Assembly (NCBI RefSeq): GCF_001651855.1 | Contig: NZ_LNQC01000045.1 | Location: 238,923 to 302,922 of the forward strand | From: Sinorhizobium americanum | GTDB taxonomy: Bacteria > Pseudomonadota > Alphaproteobacteria > Rhizobiales > Rhizobiaceae | DNA length: 64,000 nucleotides | Direction: 5' to 3' | Shown: positions 8,774 to 17,005 of the stretch, in pieces | How the letters are laid out: every line of letters starts with the position of its first letter | Position numbering within the stretch: the stretch's first letter is position 1 | Program-made: the position numbers and the translations under genes | The notes under the pieces: model-generated | Told to the model about the DNA's origin: nothing | What the model saw: the letters and a program-made list of their open reading frames with translations, nothing else | The model's database searches: none

Positions 8774-9028
8774 ATGCATGGCCCCATAATGGCCGAACTT
8801 GCCGAGGATGTGAGCGGTGGGAAGCGTGGCATCATCGCTGTGGCTTGCTTCCACGTCGGTGCGGCCGTCGCTCCGGACAAGGTTCGAGCGACGCTGGACC
8901 GGTGGCCTGCCACCGAAGGCAATTATGACGAGGAAAATCCAGTCCGCATCGAGGGAGGACGCATCAAGGCACCGATCGGACCGGCTCGTGCGTCGAAGCG
9001 CGCCTCACCAATCATGTCGTCTGGCTGA
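8774..9028 (+). pseudogene. Remnant of an enolase-superfamily (HpbD-like) gene, C-terminal part
   Basis: This frame carries a degenerate copy of the C-terminal part of the enzyme encoded at 15156-16259. EDVSGGKRGIIAVACFHVGA corresponds to [18 protein letters not shown], and EGNYDEENPVRIEGGRIKAP corresponds to [20 protein letters not shown]. The catalytic barrel is absent, the DDAWGGD motif is corrupted with two extra residues, and the C-terminal tail diverges. No intact ribosome site or start precedes it. Its 3' end overlaps the 3' end of the LysR gene. It looks like the leftover of an additional betaine epimerase or racemase-type gene once present beside the transporter. Confidence 0.6.
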
Positions 9029-9955
9029 CGCCATTTGGTCGGGCGCGATCTTGCGTTCCTGCTCTGCCACTTCGCGCAGCCAATCCCGAAGAACACAAGC
9101 TGCAGCCGACAGTTCGCGGTTGTTGTTGGTCGTCAGATAGTAAGCGCCTGGTGCCGGGATCATCAGCTCCGTGAGCCTTACGAGCTTTCCCTCGTCGATG
9201 AGATGGCCGACCAGCCGCTCCCAGCCTACAGCGACGCCTTGGTCCGCCATGGCGGCCTGTAAGGCGACAGTGAATCTGCTGAATCTCCGGCCACTGCTCA
9301 GGGCATGGGGAATCCCGGCACGCAACAGCACCTCTTCCCATCCGGCCCAATCCGGATCGCCCCAAGCCACATGCAGATGGGGCAATTCCGCCAGCTCTGC
9401 TGCGGTCACGCCCTGGTGTTCTGCCGCAAATCCCGGCCCGCAGACAGGGTAAATCACGTCGTCGAACAGCAGCTCGGCCGTCTCGTCTAGCCATGCACCG
9501 AAACCGTAGCGTATCCGCAACTCGACCTCGGATCGCCGATAATCCTTGGCATTGTCGGAAATCAGATGATCGACCGCGATGTCCGGGTATCGCCGCCAGA
9601 AATCCGGCATTCTCGGGATCAGCCACATTGTCGCGAAGGCGTCGGTGCAGGCGATCGTTACATTGCGGACCTGGTCGCCGCGCTTGATGGCGCGCACCAC
9701 GTCCGATGCCTTGGAAAAACCGCTCGCCAAGACACTGTACAGCTCTTCCCCTGCGGGGGTGAGCGCGACGCCCTTTGCGTTCCGCACAAACAGCGGCACG
9801 CCAACCTCTTCTTCGATCGCCTTTATTTGTCTGCTGACCGCGCCAGGCGTCACGTTCAACTCGCTTGCTGCCAATTTGAAGCTTAGATGGCGCGCAGACG
9901 CCTCGAAAACGGCAAGTGTAGTGAGTGACGGAAGGTCGTAGAACCTACGAACCAT
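9005..9955 (-). CDS. LysR-type transcriptional regulator (GcvA-like)
   Basis: DNA-binding regulator of about 316 residues. The winged-helix domain at the N-terminus (FEASARHLSFKLAASELNVTPGAVSRQIKAIEEEVG, recognition helix near residues 35-50) is followed by a periplasmic-binding-protein-like effector domain. The YDLPSLTTLAVFEAS opening and the overall pattern are of the GcvA/AmpR subgroup. The ATG at 9955 is used because GGGAG lies 9 bp upstream; the TTG at 9964 directly abuts that site. It is divergent from the mttB-family gene with a 165-bp shared promoter region containing the element at 10001-10028, so it probably controls that gene and the transporter. Confidence 0.85.
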   Translation of the reverse strand: MVRRFYDLPSLTTLAVFEASARHLSFKLAASELNVTPGAVSRQIKAIEEEVGVPLFVRNAKGVALTPAGEELYSVLASGFSKASDVVRAIKRGDQVRNVTIACTDAFATMWLIPRMPDFWRRYPDIAVDHLISDNAKDYRRSEVELRIRYGFGAWLDETAELLFDDVIYPVCGPGFAAEHQGVTAAELAELPHLHVAWGDPDWAGWEEVLLRAGIPHALSSGRRFSRFTVALQAAMADQGVAVGWERLVGHLIDEGKLVRLTELMIPAPGAYYLTTNNNRELSAAACVLRDWLREVAEQERKIAPDQMASARRHDW

Positions 9956-10000
9956 TTGGCCCAACTCCCGGATCGGTAGGAACGCCGCACGCTAGCATAA

Positions 10001-10028
10001 TAGTCAACTGCCGCGTGAGACTTTTGCA
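10001..10028 (+). promoter_or_regulatory. Shared regulatory element, weaker copy before the mttB-family gene
   Basis: TAGTCAACTG, eleven bases, then TTTTGC. It aligns without gaps to the elements at 8688-8718 and 12962-12992 over AGTCA-CTG and the T-run plus GC. It ends about 93 bp before the ATG at 10121. Similarity is weaker than between the other two copies, so this copy is tentative. Confidence 0.4.
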
Positions 10029-10120
10029 TTTGGTTATTCCAGACGGCTCGGTCATTAGTCTAGTCCGTGCGCGACGTCGACCTTCCGCACACGAGAAACA
10101 CTGCAGGGAGAACAGGCGCT

Positions 10121-11671
10121 ATGAACGTGCAAGCCAACACGGCAAGAAGGGGCGGCCGAGACGCCCGTCGTGTGCTCCGGACCACTCCGAAATTCCAGAT
10201 GTTTCCGACGCTCAGGCGTGGCCTCCCCGACACGGCGCCCATGAACGAGGAGCAGATCGAGCGCATTCACACCGCCTCGATGGACATCCTGGAGGAAGTG
10301 GGTGTTGTGTTCCGCGACCCGATCGCGCTGGAGGACTGGAAGCGCGCCGGCGCGGACGTCCGGGGTGAGCGCGTCCATCTCGACCGGGCGCTCGTCATGG
10401 ACCTCATCAAGACGATCCCGCCCGAAATCAAATATTATGCCCGCAACCCCGAGAACAACGTCGAACTCGGAGGCAAGAAGTCGATCTTCGTGCCAATGAC
10501 GGGCGCGCCCTATATGCGCGACCTCGACGACGTCCGCCGCGGCCCGACGATCGCCGACCTCGGCACCTTCCACAAACTGGCCCACATGATGCCGGCGCTG
10601 CATTCGTCAGCGCATCACATCGTCGAGCCGATGGACATCGTGGTGGCCCACCGCCATCTCCACATCACCTATTCATCGATGAAGTACTCGGACAAGATGT
10701 TCATGGGGATGACCACGTCGCCCAAGAACGCCGAGGACGTGCTCGACATGTGCGCCATCCTGTTCGGCGCGGAGTTCCTCGAAACGCATGCCGTCGCTAC
10801 CGGCAACTGCAACGGCAACTCCCCACTGGTTTGGGACCAGACCATGCTGGGCGCCATGCGGGCGTTCAATCGGCGAAACCAGCCGGTTCTCTGCTCTCCG
10901 TTCGTCCTGGGCGGCGCAAACACCCCCGCGTCCACCGCCGCTGCCGTCGCGCAGCTCAACGCCGAAGCCCTTTCTGCGCTTGCATATACCCAAGTCGTGC
11001 GCCGCGGATGCCCGGCGATCTATGGCCACTACTTGTCGACCGTTTCGATGCAGTCGGGTGCGCCGATGGCCGGAACGCCAGAGATATCACTGATGAACTT
11101 CATGATCGGCCAGATGGCCCGACATTACAACGTTCCCTGGCGAACGTCGAACCTGCTTGGCGGCGCGAAAACATTCGACGCACAGTCGGGATATGAAAGT
11201 GCCATGACGATGATGGCCGTCCTGATGTCCGGAGCGAATTACATCTGGCATTCGGCCGGCTGGAACGAGGCCGGAATGCACTGCTCCATCGCAAAATTCA
11301 TGGTGGACTCCGAAGTCTGCGCGATGGGTTACCGCATGGCCGAAGGCATCAAGTGGGATGACTTCGACGAGGCGCTCGCCGCGGTTCGTGATGTCGGCCC
11401 CGGCGGCCACTACCTCGGTCATCCACACACCCAGGCGAACTTCGAGAAGGCGTTTTTCATCCCGAAGCTTTTCGACAACAACTCGATCGAACAGTGGATC
11501 GCCGACGGCTCCAAGGACATAAAGCAGCGCGCACTTGAGCAGGCCCGCTATCTGCTGTCGGAATACCAGGAACCCAAGCTCGATCAAGCTGTCGACGAAG
11601 AGCTGCGCGCCTACATCGACCGTCGAAGCCGCGAAATCCCCGCTGTCGACGCGCTGAATGAGGATCACTGA
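10121..11671 (+). CDS. Trimethylamine methyltransferase family (MttB-like) protein, no pyrrolysine
   Basis: Corrinoid-dependent methyltransferase superfamily, 516 residues. The frame has no in-frame amber codon where archaeal MttB encodes pyrrolysine, so it belongs to the non-Pyl group, in which characterised members demethylate glycine betaine or proline betaine. Visible features are RTTPKFQMFPTLRRGLPDTAPMNEEQIERIH at the start and GGAKTFDAQSGYESAMTMM in the C-terminal half. The ATG at 10121 is chosen over a GTG at 10067 because GGGAG lies 11 bp before it and the extra 18 residues are not family-like. Neighbours (betaine-type transporter, LysR and GlxA-type AraC regulators) support a quaternary-amine substrate. 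No corrinoid protein or methyltransferase partner gene is in the window. Confidence 0.85.
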   Translation: MNVQANTARRGGRDARRVLRTTPKFQMFPTLRRGLPDTAPMNEEQIERIHTASMDILEEVGVVFRDPIALEDWKRAGADVRGERVHLDRALVMDLIKTIPPEIKYYARNPENNVELGGKKSIFVPMTGAPYMRDLDDVRRGPTIADLGTFHKLAHMMPALHSSAHHIVEPMDIVVAHRHLHITYSSMKYSDKMFMGMTTSPKNAEDVLDMCAILFGAEFLETHAVATGNCNGNSPLVWDQTMLGAMRAFNRRNQPVLCSPFVLGGANTPASTAAAVAQLNAEALSALAYTQVVRRGCPAIYGHYLSTVSMQSGAPMAGTPEISLMNFMIGQMARHYNVPWRTSNLLGGAKTFDAQSGYESAMTMMAVLMSGANYIWHSAGWNEAGMHCSIAKFMVDSEVCAMGYRMAEGIKWDDFDEALAAVRDVGPGGHYLGHPHTQANFEKAFFIPKLFDNNSIEQWIADGSKDIKQRALEQARYLLSEYQEPKLDQAVDEELRAYIDRRSREIPAVDALNEDH

Positions 11672-11714
11672 TGCGTCGGCGAACCTTGCCGCGCCGTGAT
11701 TCGTGAGGAGCGAA

Positions 11715-12815
11715 ATGACATATGAGGAATGGAAGGACGGAGTGGTCGCTCGCTCGGCGGACCGAGCGACCATTCCCGGTGAAAGCACGTCGATCGCGTG
11801 TGATGAAACAGCCGCGATCGCGATACTTCTGTTCCCCGGCTTCTCGCTCTTGAGCCTTTCGTCCTTTCTCGCACCGTTCGAGAAGGCGAACGCCATTCTT
11901 GGCAGACAGAGGTTCCGATGGACCTTCGCCAGCAGGTCGGGCATTTCCGAGACCTGCAGCCTTGGGCTGGCAATGCCCGCCCCCCTTTGTTTTTCGGAGG
12001 TCATGCCGAAGATACCGCTCGCCGATAGCACGAAGATGGTGGTCATGGTGGCTGACGGCATCATCGAGCCCGGTGCGCCGAAGGAATTGGCGGGATCTGT
12101 ACGTCTTTGCATCCGGCAGAACATTCCGGTCGTCGCCATTGGCACGGCATCGTGGCTTCTCGCCGAAATGGGTGCGCTCAAGAATACCGAGTGCACAATC
12201 CACTGGGAGAGGATGGCCGCCTTTTCGGAGACGTTTAGCGGGCCGCGGGTGACTGACGCCATCTACACTGGTGACGGCGGCATTTGGAGCTGTGCCGGCG
12301 AAACCTCGGCATTCGATCTCGCGATAGCCCTTCTCGAGCGGGCCCTCGGTCCACACCTGACAACGGAAATCTGCAAGCGCAATGTTGCGGAAGGAGCCAG
12401 GGACAGGACGCATCGTCAGACCGGCTGGTTCCCGTGGAACGCATATTGCGCGAACGACAAACTGCCCGAGGCGATCAAGTTGATGGAGAGACATCTCGAG
12501 GAACCGCTTTCACTCGAGCAAATCGCCGAGACATTAAGAATCTCCCGGCGACAATTGGAACGCCTTTTCGATACCTACCTGGCTACCTCTCCTTACAAGT
12601 ATTACGTCAAGCTAAGGCTGGACCGCGGCAGGCAACTCGTGGAGTCGACGAATAAACCCATCGTCGAAGTCGCGGTGGCCTGCGGTTTTGTCTCTGCCAC
12701 TCACTTCACAAAATGCTACCGCCTTCAATTCGGGTGCAGCCCCACCCAGACGAGGTTCTCACGGTTGAGAAGAATGTGGTCACCGAGGAAAGCGCGGCTC
12801 GCTGAGCGCGGCTGA
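11715..12815 (+). CDS. GlxA-type AraC family transcriptional regulator
   Basis: Regulator of about 366 residues with an N-terminal DJ-1/PfpI (class I glutamine amidotransferase-like) sensing domain (IAILLFPGFSLLSLSSFLAPFE onward) and a C-terminal double helix-turn-helix (LEQIAETLRISRRQLERLFDTYL and PIVEVAVACGFVSATHFTKCYRLQFG). This architecture is shared with GbdR-type activators of betaine and choline catabolism. The ATG at 11715 follows AGGAG closely; a GTG at 11703 is an alternative. It lies 43 bp after the mttB-family gene and may be in its operon. A strong inverted repeat at 11743-11772 covers codons 10-20. Confidence 0.85.
   Translation: MTYEEWKDGVVARSADRATIPGESTSIACDETAAIAILLFPGFSLLSLSSFLAPFEKANAILGRQRFRWTFASRSGISETCSLGLAMPAPLCFSEVMPKIPLADSTKMVVMVADGIIEPGAPKELAGSVRLCIRQNIPVVAIGTASWLLAEMGALKNTECTIHWERMAAFSETFSGPRVTDAIYTGDGGIWSCAGETSAFDLAIALLERALGPHLTTEICKRNVAEGARDRTHRQTGWFPWNAYCANDKLPEAIKLMERHLEEPLSLEQIAETLRISRRQLERLFDTYLATSPYKYYVKLRLDRGRQLVESTNKPIVEVAVACGFVSATHFTKCYRLQFGCSPTQTRFSRLRRMWSPRKARLAERG
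11743..11772 (+). repeat. Inverted repeat inside the 5' end of the AraC gene
   Basis: TGGTCGCTCG (11743-11752) and CGAGCGACCA (11763-11772) are perfectly complementary around a 10-nt loop; an alternative stem TCGCTCGG/CCGAGCGA (11750-11757 with 11762-11769) uses overlapping bases. It lies about 30 bases after the start codon. It could be an autoregulatory operator or an mRNA hairpin limiting translation; nothing here decides between these. Confidence 0.4.
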
Positions 12816-12961
12816 ACACGCGCGAACCGCGGTGGGGTCGTCCGCGGAAAGTCGCTTCGAATGCCATGAGAAGGCTTGTTCAGAGGCAGCCTTGCGACGT
12901 GCGCGCGAGGCTGCTGCTTTGCGTGCTTCCGGCCCAACATCTCAATTGAATCAGTGCATTA

Positions 12962-12992
12962 AAGTCACCTGAGGGTCTACTTTTTTGCGGCG
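12962..12992 (+). promoter_or_regulatory. Shared 31-bp regulatory element, copy before the binding-protein gene
   Basis: AAGTCACCTG, five variable bases, CTACTTTTTTGCG, then GCG. It matches the minus-strand element at 8688-8718 at 26 of 31 positions by my count and ends 128 bp before the ATG at 13121. The rest of the 305-bp gap 12816-13120 shows no coding sequence. The element links the separately encoded parts of the transporter. Confidence 0.6.
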
Positions 12993-13120
12993 TGGCGCTC
13001 GGAAAACATATGTTACCAATTTCAACATTCCTCGGGAGGGAAAGCCTGACGCAGAGCGTGGAGACGCTGAGCGCCGAGCGGTTTCGGGGTTGAGGCCTAT
13101 CAAAAAAGGGAACTGACATC

Positions 13121-14095
13121 ATGAAGATCAAGACTACCGCTGCTTTGATCGCATCATTGCTGGCGACGACGGGCGCTGCGTCCGCAGCCGATCAAGTGAA
13201 CGCCGCTTGGTCCGGCATCACGGAGGAACTCTTTCAGACCTTTATCGTGTCCGAGGGATTGAAGGAACTCGGTTACGACGTGGCCGAGCCGACCCAGACT
13301 CAGGTTCAACTCGCCCACATCGCGGTGGGCAACGGTGACCTCACCTTCTATGCCGCACACTGGGAGCCGCTTCACGAAGCTTTCTGGAAGGAGGCCGGCG
13401 GCGACGAGCAACTGGTGCGTCTTGGCAAGCTCTCCTCAAACAGTCTGCAGGGCTACCTGATCGACAAAAAGACGGCGGAGAGCTCGAGCATCAAGTTTAT
13501 TGAGGATTTGAAAGATCCGGAAAAGGCAAAGCTGTTCGACACCAACGGCAACGGCAAAGCCGACCTGTACGGATGCGAGCCGGGATGGGGTTGCGAGCGC
13601 GTGATCGAACACCAACTCGATGCCTACGGACTGAGAGACACGGTGGAGCACCAGCAAGGCGGCTACTTTACAATTATTCCGGACGCTATCGAGAGAATCA
13701 AGGAAGGAAAGCCGACCCTCTACTACACCTGGACGCCGCTGTGGGTTTCAGCTGTTCTCAAGCCGGGTGAGAACGTTGTCTGGCTGAACGTGAAGGAGAC
13801 GTCGCTCCCAGACGACCAGAGCGGCAACACGTCGGTCGAGGGACTCGGCAATCTCGGCTTCCCGGTAAACGACCAGATGGTGATCGCCAATGCCGTGTTT
13901 GTGAAGAACAATCCAAAGGCGAAGAAGCTCTTCGAGCTCCTGCAGATACCGATCGAGGACATCAACGCGGAAAACCAGCTCGTCAATGAAGGCGAGAAGT
14001 CGATGGAGCAGATCGAGAAGCACGCGACGGACTGGATTGCCGGGCACAAAGAGCAGTGGGACAAGTGGATCGCCGAAGCCAAGGCCGCAGAATAG
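13121..14095 (+). CDS. Glycine betaine/proline-type ABC transporter substrate-binding protein (ProX-like)
   Basis: Periplasmic receptor of 324 residues, OpuAC/ProX family. The ATG at 13121 follows AGGGAA; a standard signal peptide (MKIKTTAALIASLLATTGAASA) precedes ADQVNAAW. Family-like parts include THIAVGNGDLTF-type sequence (AHIAVGNGDLTFYAAHWEPLHE) and LYYTWTPLWVSAVLKPGENVVWL; aromatic residues such as Trp in AAHWEP and TWTPLW would form the cation-pi box that binds quaternary ammonium groups. It stands alone, about 4.5 kb from the permease/ATPase operon, but both have the same promoter element. It is expected to feed the ProW/ProV-like pair at 6633-8631. Confidence 0.88.
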   Translation: MKIKTTAALIASLLATTGAASAADQVNAAWSGITEELFQTFIVSEGLKELGYDVAEPTQTQVQLAHIAVGNGDLTFYAAHWEPLHEAFWKEAGGDEQLVRLGKLSSNSLQGYLIDKKTAESSSIKFIEDLKDPEKAKLFDTNGNGKADLYGCEPGWGCERVIEHQLDAYGLRDTVEHQQGGYFTIIPDAIERIKEGKPTLYYTWTPLWVSAVLKPGENVVWLNVKETSLPDDQSGNTSVEGLGNLGFPVNDQMVIANAVFVKNNPKAKKLFELLQIPIEDINAENQLVNEGEKSMEQIEKHATDWIAGHKEQWDKWIAEAKAAE

Positions 14096-14104
14096 GACAG
14101 GCAT

Positions 14105-14177
14105 GGCGCTGCGTCCCGCTACTGCATGTCTCCTTAAATCAACCTCGATTTAAGTCGCTGTAGTGGGCCGCAGCGCC
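14105..14177. repeat. Rhizobial-type nested intergenic palindrome
   Basis: Two 18-base arms (14105-14122 and 14160-14177) are complementary at 16 positions and enclose CTTAAATC/GATTTAAG (14133-14140 with 14147-14154). It begins 9 bp after the binding-protein stop and probably also ends that transcript. The inner core resembles the second half of the element at 59611-59714. Confidence 0.65.
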
Positions 14178-14221
14178 AACGCGAATACACACGCTCGGCC
14201 CGCATGAAATCATCCGGTTTC

Positions 14222-14377
14222 TCAAGCAAGCTCCTCGATGGTGATGCCGCCTTGAAGATGCTGCTCCATGCTTATCAGAGCGGCTGACATGGTCGCGGAA
14301 CGGCTGTCGCGTCTGGATGTCGAACTGCGAACGCGCCATTGCGATCTGCAATACTTCAAGCGCATTGCGCTCGGCGT
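14222..14377 (-). pseudogene. Fragment of a GlxA-type AraC regulator gene
   Basis: The minus strand encodes DAERNALEVLQIAMARSQF, which matches DAERNALEIMQITRRREASE of the intact regulator at 36739-37824. After a frame change it continues as ALISMEQHLQGGITIEELA, matching ALMVMEQHLEDLIGIDDVA, and stops at TGA (14222-14224). Both the sensor domain and the DNA-binding domain are missing. At least one frameshift separates the two matching blocks. The rest of the gap 14178-14565 shows no gene. Confidence 0.6.
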
Positions 14378-14565
14378 CACCCGGGCTTCGCGAGTCCCTG
14401 CATTCGAACTGCTTCCGGAACTCTTTCCGATATTCGAGCCAGCGGGCTTGTAGAACCGAAGGACGATCACGACACTCGAATGCATGCCATTCAGGTCGCT
14501 TATCTACCGGACCATGGTCGCTTTTTGATCGGCGACGGTAGAGCGATCATTCTACCTTCCTTCCT

Positions 14566-15117
14566 ATGACAACGAGAAAAGAAAAAATCGCGAGCGACCT
14601 CGACCGCCAGTTTGCCGAGCTGGGTTTTGCCGAGCAGGGGGTGGAAGCGCTGCGGGCCGGGGCGGATGTCTCGCTTCGAACGCTCTACAAGTATTTTCCG
14701 AGCCGTGAGGCGATGGTGGTGGGAGCGTTGGAATACCGCGACAGAACCTATTTCGACTGGCTCGCAGGCGGTCCGGACAGCGGTGTCGAGCACGTCCTTC
14801 ATCCAATCGTCCGGCTCGGTGACTGGTTGCGTGAAGTAGCGAACACCGGCTGTCTCTTCTTGAATGCTTTGGCAGATCATCCAGACAGCGCCGCCATTCG
14901 CGAGGTCGTCATCGATCATAAGGCGCGGCTCGCCGATGAATTTCGCAGACGCCTTCGAACCATTGCTCCTGACAAGGATATCGAGCGGCTCGCCGAAACG
15001 CTTTTCCTTCTTCACGAAGGCATGACGCAGACCGCCCGCTTGCATGGACGGGAGCGGGCAACGGCTGCGGCGCTTCGAGCTGCGAGAGCGGCATTGGCGG
15101 CTGAAGGTATCGCCTGA
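14566..15117 (+). CDS. TetR family transcriptional regulator
   Basis: Repressor-type protein of 183 residues with the TetR N-terminal helix-turn-helix ([39 protein letters not shown], about residues 20-60), where [14 protein letters not shown] is the diagnostic recognition segment. The C-terminal ligand domain is less conserved. The helix before the HTH looks shortened, and the ATG at 14566 has no clear Shine-Dalgarno, so the true start is uncertain. It lies 38 bp before the enolase-superfamily gene in the same direction and probably regulates that three-enzyme operon. Confidence 0.8.
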   Translation: MTTRKEKIASDLDRQFAELGFAEQGVEALRAGADVSLRTLYKYFPSREAMVVGALEYRDRTYFDWLAGGPDSGVEHVLHPIVRLGDWLREVANTGCLFLNALADHPDSAAIREVVIDHKARLADEFRRRLRTIAPDKDIERLAETLFLLHEGMTQTARLHGRERATAAALRAARAALAAEGIA

Positions 15118-15155
15118 ACTCTTGTCCACGATTCCAAACGCCTTGGGAGGCAAAC

Positions 15156-16259
15156 TTGAAGATCAAGGAAATCCATATCTATAGCCATGACCTGCCCGTG
15201 AAGGACGGTCCCTACACGATGGCGAATGCCGAGGTCTGGTCATTGAGGACGACGTTGGTTCGTCTGGTAGGCGAGGATGGAACGGAAGGCTGGGGTGAAA
15301 CCTGCCCCGTCGGCCCCACCTATGCCGAAGCCCATGCCGGAGGTGCGGTCGCCGCCTTGACCGAAATGGCTCCGGGACTGGTGGGAACGGAAGTCTGGCC
15401 CCTCTCACTCCAGCGCCGGATGAATGGCCTGCTGAATGGGCACAACTATGCCAAGGCGGCTATCGACATCGCCGCTCACGACCTGATCGGCAAAAAGCTT
15501 GGTCTGAGCGTTGCCCAGTTGCTGGGCGGGGCGGCAGTCGGAAAGGTGCCGTCATACTATGCGACGAGCGTCGGTACCCCCGATGATATTGCCCGCATCG
15601 CCCGCGGAAAGATGGAGGAAGGTTATCCGCGTCTGCAGGTCAAGGTAGGCGGCCGCCCCGTCGAGGTCGACATCGCGGCAATCCGCAAGGTCTGGGAGGT
15701 GATCAAGGGGTCGGGGATGCGGCTGGCGGTGGATGCCAATCGCGGATGGACAACGCGTGACGCGCTTCGCGTCAGTCGTGAATGCCCGGACATTCCGTTC
15801 ATCATGGAGCAGCCCTGCAACACGATTGAAGACCTGCAAAAAATCCGCCCGCAGGTGCATCACGGCATCTACATGGACGAGAACGGTGTGGACCTGAATA
15901 CGGTCGTCACTGCGGCGGGCACAGGCCTGGTCGACGGCTTTGGCATGAAGGTCACTCGCATCGGCGGCCTGCGCAACTTCGCAATTTTCCGCGACATCTG
16001 CGCCGCGCGCAATCTTCCCCATACCTGCGATGATGCATGGGGTGGCGATATTCTTGCTGCCGCCTGTGTGCAGGCGGGCGCCACCATCAGCCAAAAGCTT
16101 TGCGAGGGTGTGTGGATTGCAGCTCCGTACATCGAGGGCAACTACGACAGCAAAAACGGCATCCGGATCGAAGGCGGCCATATCGCCCTTCCCGAAGGCG
16201 CAGGTCTCGGCGTGACGCCAGATGCCGGCGTCTTCGGCGAACCGGTTGCCAGCTTCTGA
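15156..16259 (+). CDS. Enolase-superfamily (mandelate racemase/muconate lactonizing) enzyme, HpbD/hydroxyproline-like
   Basis: Enzyme of 367 residues with the two enolase-superfamily domains. The capping domain carries [18 protein letters not shown]; the barrel shows a KxK-type Lys in [10 protein letters not shown], metal ligands in LAVDANRGW and IMEQPCN, and the second Lys in [12 protein letters not shown]. The CDDAWGGD segment and [13 protein letters not shown] opening resemble, from memory, 4-hydroxyproline betaine 2-epimerase (HpbD) and related cis-3-hydroxyproline dehydratases. The TTG at 15156 follows GGGAGG. The next two genes are SDR dehydrogenases, so the substrate may instead be another hydroxy acid or betaine. 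No symbol is given because subgroup specificity cannot be fixed by eye. Confidence 0.78.
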   Translation: MKIKEIHIYSHDLPVKDGPYTMANAEVWSLRTTLVRLVGEDGTEGWGETCPVGPTYAEAHAGGAVAALTEMAPGLVGTEVWPLSLQRRMNGLLNGHNYAKAAIDIAAHDLIGKKLGLSVAQLLGGAAVGKVPSYYATSVGTPDDIARIARGKMEEGYPRLQVKVGGRPVEVDIAAIRKVWEVIKGSGMRLAVDANRGWTTRDALRVSRECPDIPFIMEQPCNTIEDLQKIRPQVHHGIYMDENGVDLNTVVTAAGTGLVDGFGMKVTRIGGLRNFAIFRDICAARNLPHTCDDAWGGDILAAACVQAGATISQKLCEGVWIAAPYIEGNYDSKNGIRIEGGHIALPEGAGLGVTPDAGVFGEPVASF

Positions 16260-16273
16260 ACGAGGTTATCGAT

Positions 16274-17005
16274 ATGCGATTCTCCAACAAAAATGCCCTT
16301 GTGACCGGCGCAGCCGGCGGCATCGGCGCGGCAATCGTCCGGCAGCTTCGTGCCGAGGGAGCACGCGTGGCAGTCGCCGACCGCGATGTTTCCGGTATCG
16401 AGGCGGACGCGCAGCTGCCCGGCAACCTGCTCGAAACGGGCTATGCCGATGGCCTGCCACAGGCTGCCTTCGATGTGCTCGGCGGCCTCGACATCGTCGT
16501 CAACAATGCCGGCGTGATCACCCGCGGCAAGGTGACCGAAACCACGGACGCCGATTGGGACCTCTCGGTTGACGTCAATGTGCGGGCGCCATTCCGGATC
16601 AGCCGCGCGGCGATCCCGCTGCTGGCCGCGCGCGGCGGCGGGGCGATCGTCAACACCGCTTCCTGCTGGGGGCTGCGCCCCGGTCCGAACCATGCGGTCT
16701 ATTGCATGACAAAGGCGGCCATTGCCTCGCTCACCCAGTGCATGGGCATGGACCACGCCCACCAGAACATCCGCATCAATGCGGTATGCCCAAACGAGGT
16801 CAACACGCCGATGCTGCGCACCGGCTTCATCAAGCGCGGCTTCGATCCGGACACGGCGGTCGCCGAGCTTGGCAAGACCGTGCCGCTTGGCCGCATCGCC
16901 GAGCCGGAGGATATCGCCGATGTCGTGCTCTTCCTCGCCTCCGACGCTGCCCGCTACATGTGCGGCGCGCTGGTCGAGGTGAACGGCGGAAAGGCGGTGG
17001 GCTGA
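16274..17005 (+). CDS. SDR family oxidoreductase
   Basis: Classical short-chain dehydrogenase of 243 residues. It has the NAD(P) motif TGAAGGIG, the acidic residue of an NAD-preferring site in VAVADRD, the NNAG motif, the catalytic Ser in NTASCWG and YCMTKAA with Tyr and Lys. The C-terminal [24 protein letters not shown] is the usual ending. The ATG at 16274 is 14 bp after the preceding stop. It is translationally coupled to the next SDR (TGATG overlap). Probably oxidises a hydroxyl product of the same pathway as the enolase-superfamily enzyme. Confidence 0.88.
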   Translation: MRFSNKNALVTGAAGGIGAAIVRQLRAEGARVAVADRDVSGIEADAQLPGNLLETGYADGLPQAAFDVLGGLDIVVNNAGVITRGKVTETTDADWDLSVDVNVRAPFRISRAAIPLLAARGGGAIVNTASCWGLRPGPNHAVYCMTKAAIASLTQCMGMDHAHQNIRINAVCPNEVNTPMLRTGFIKRGFDPDTAVAELGKTVPLGRIAEPEDIADVVLFLASDAARYMCGALVEVNGGKAVG

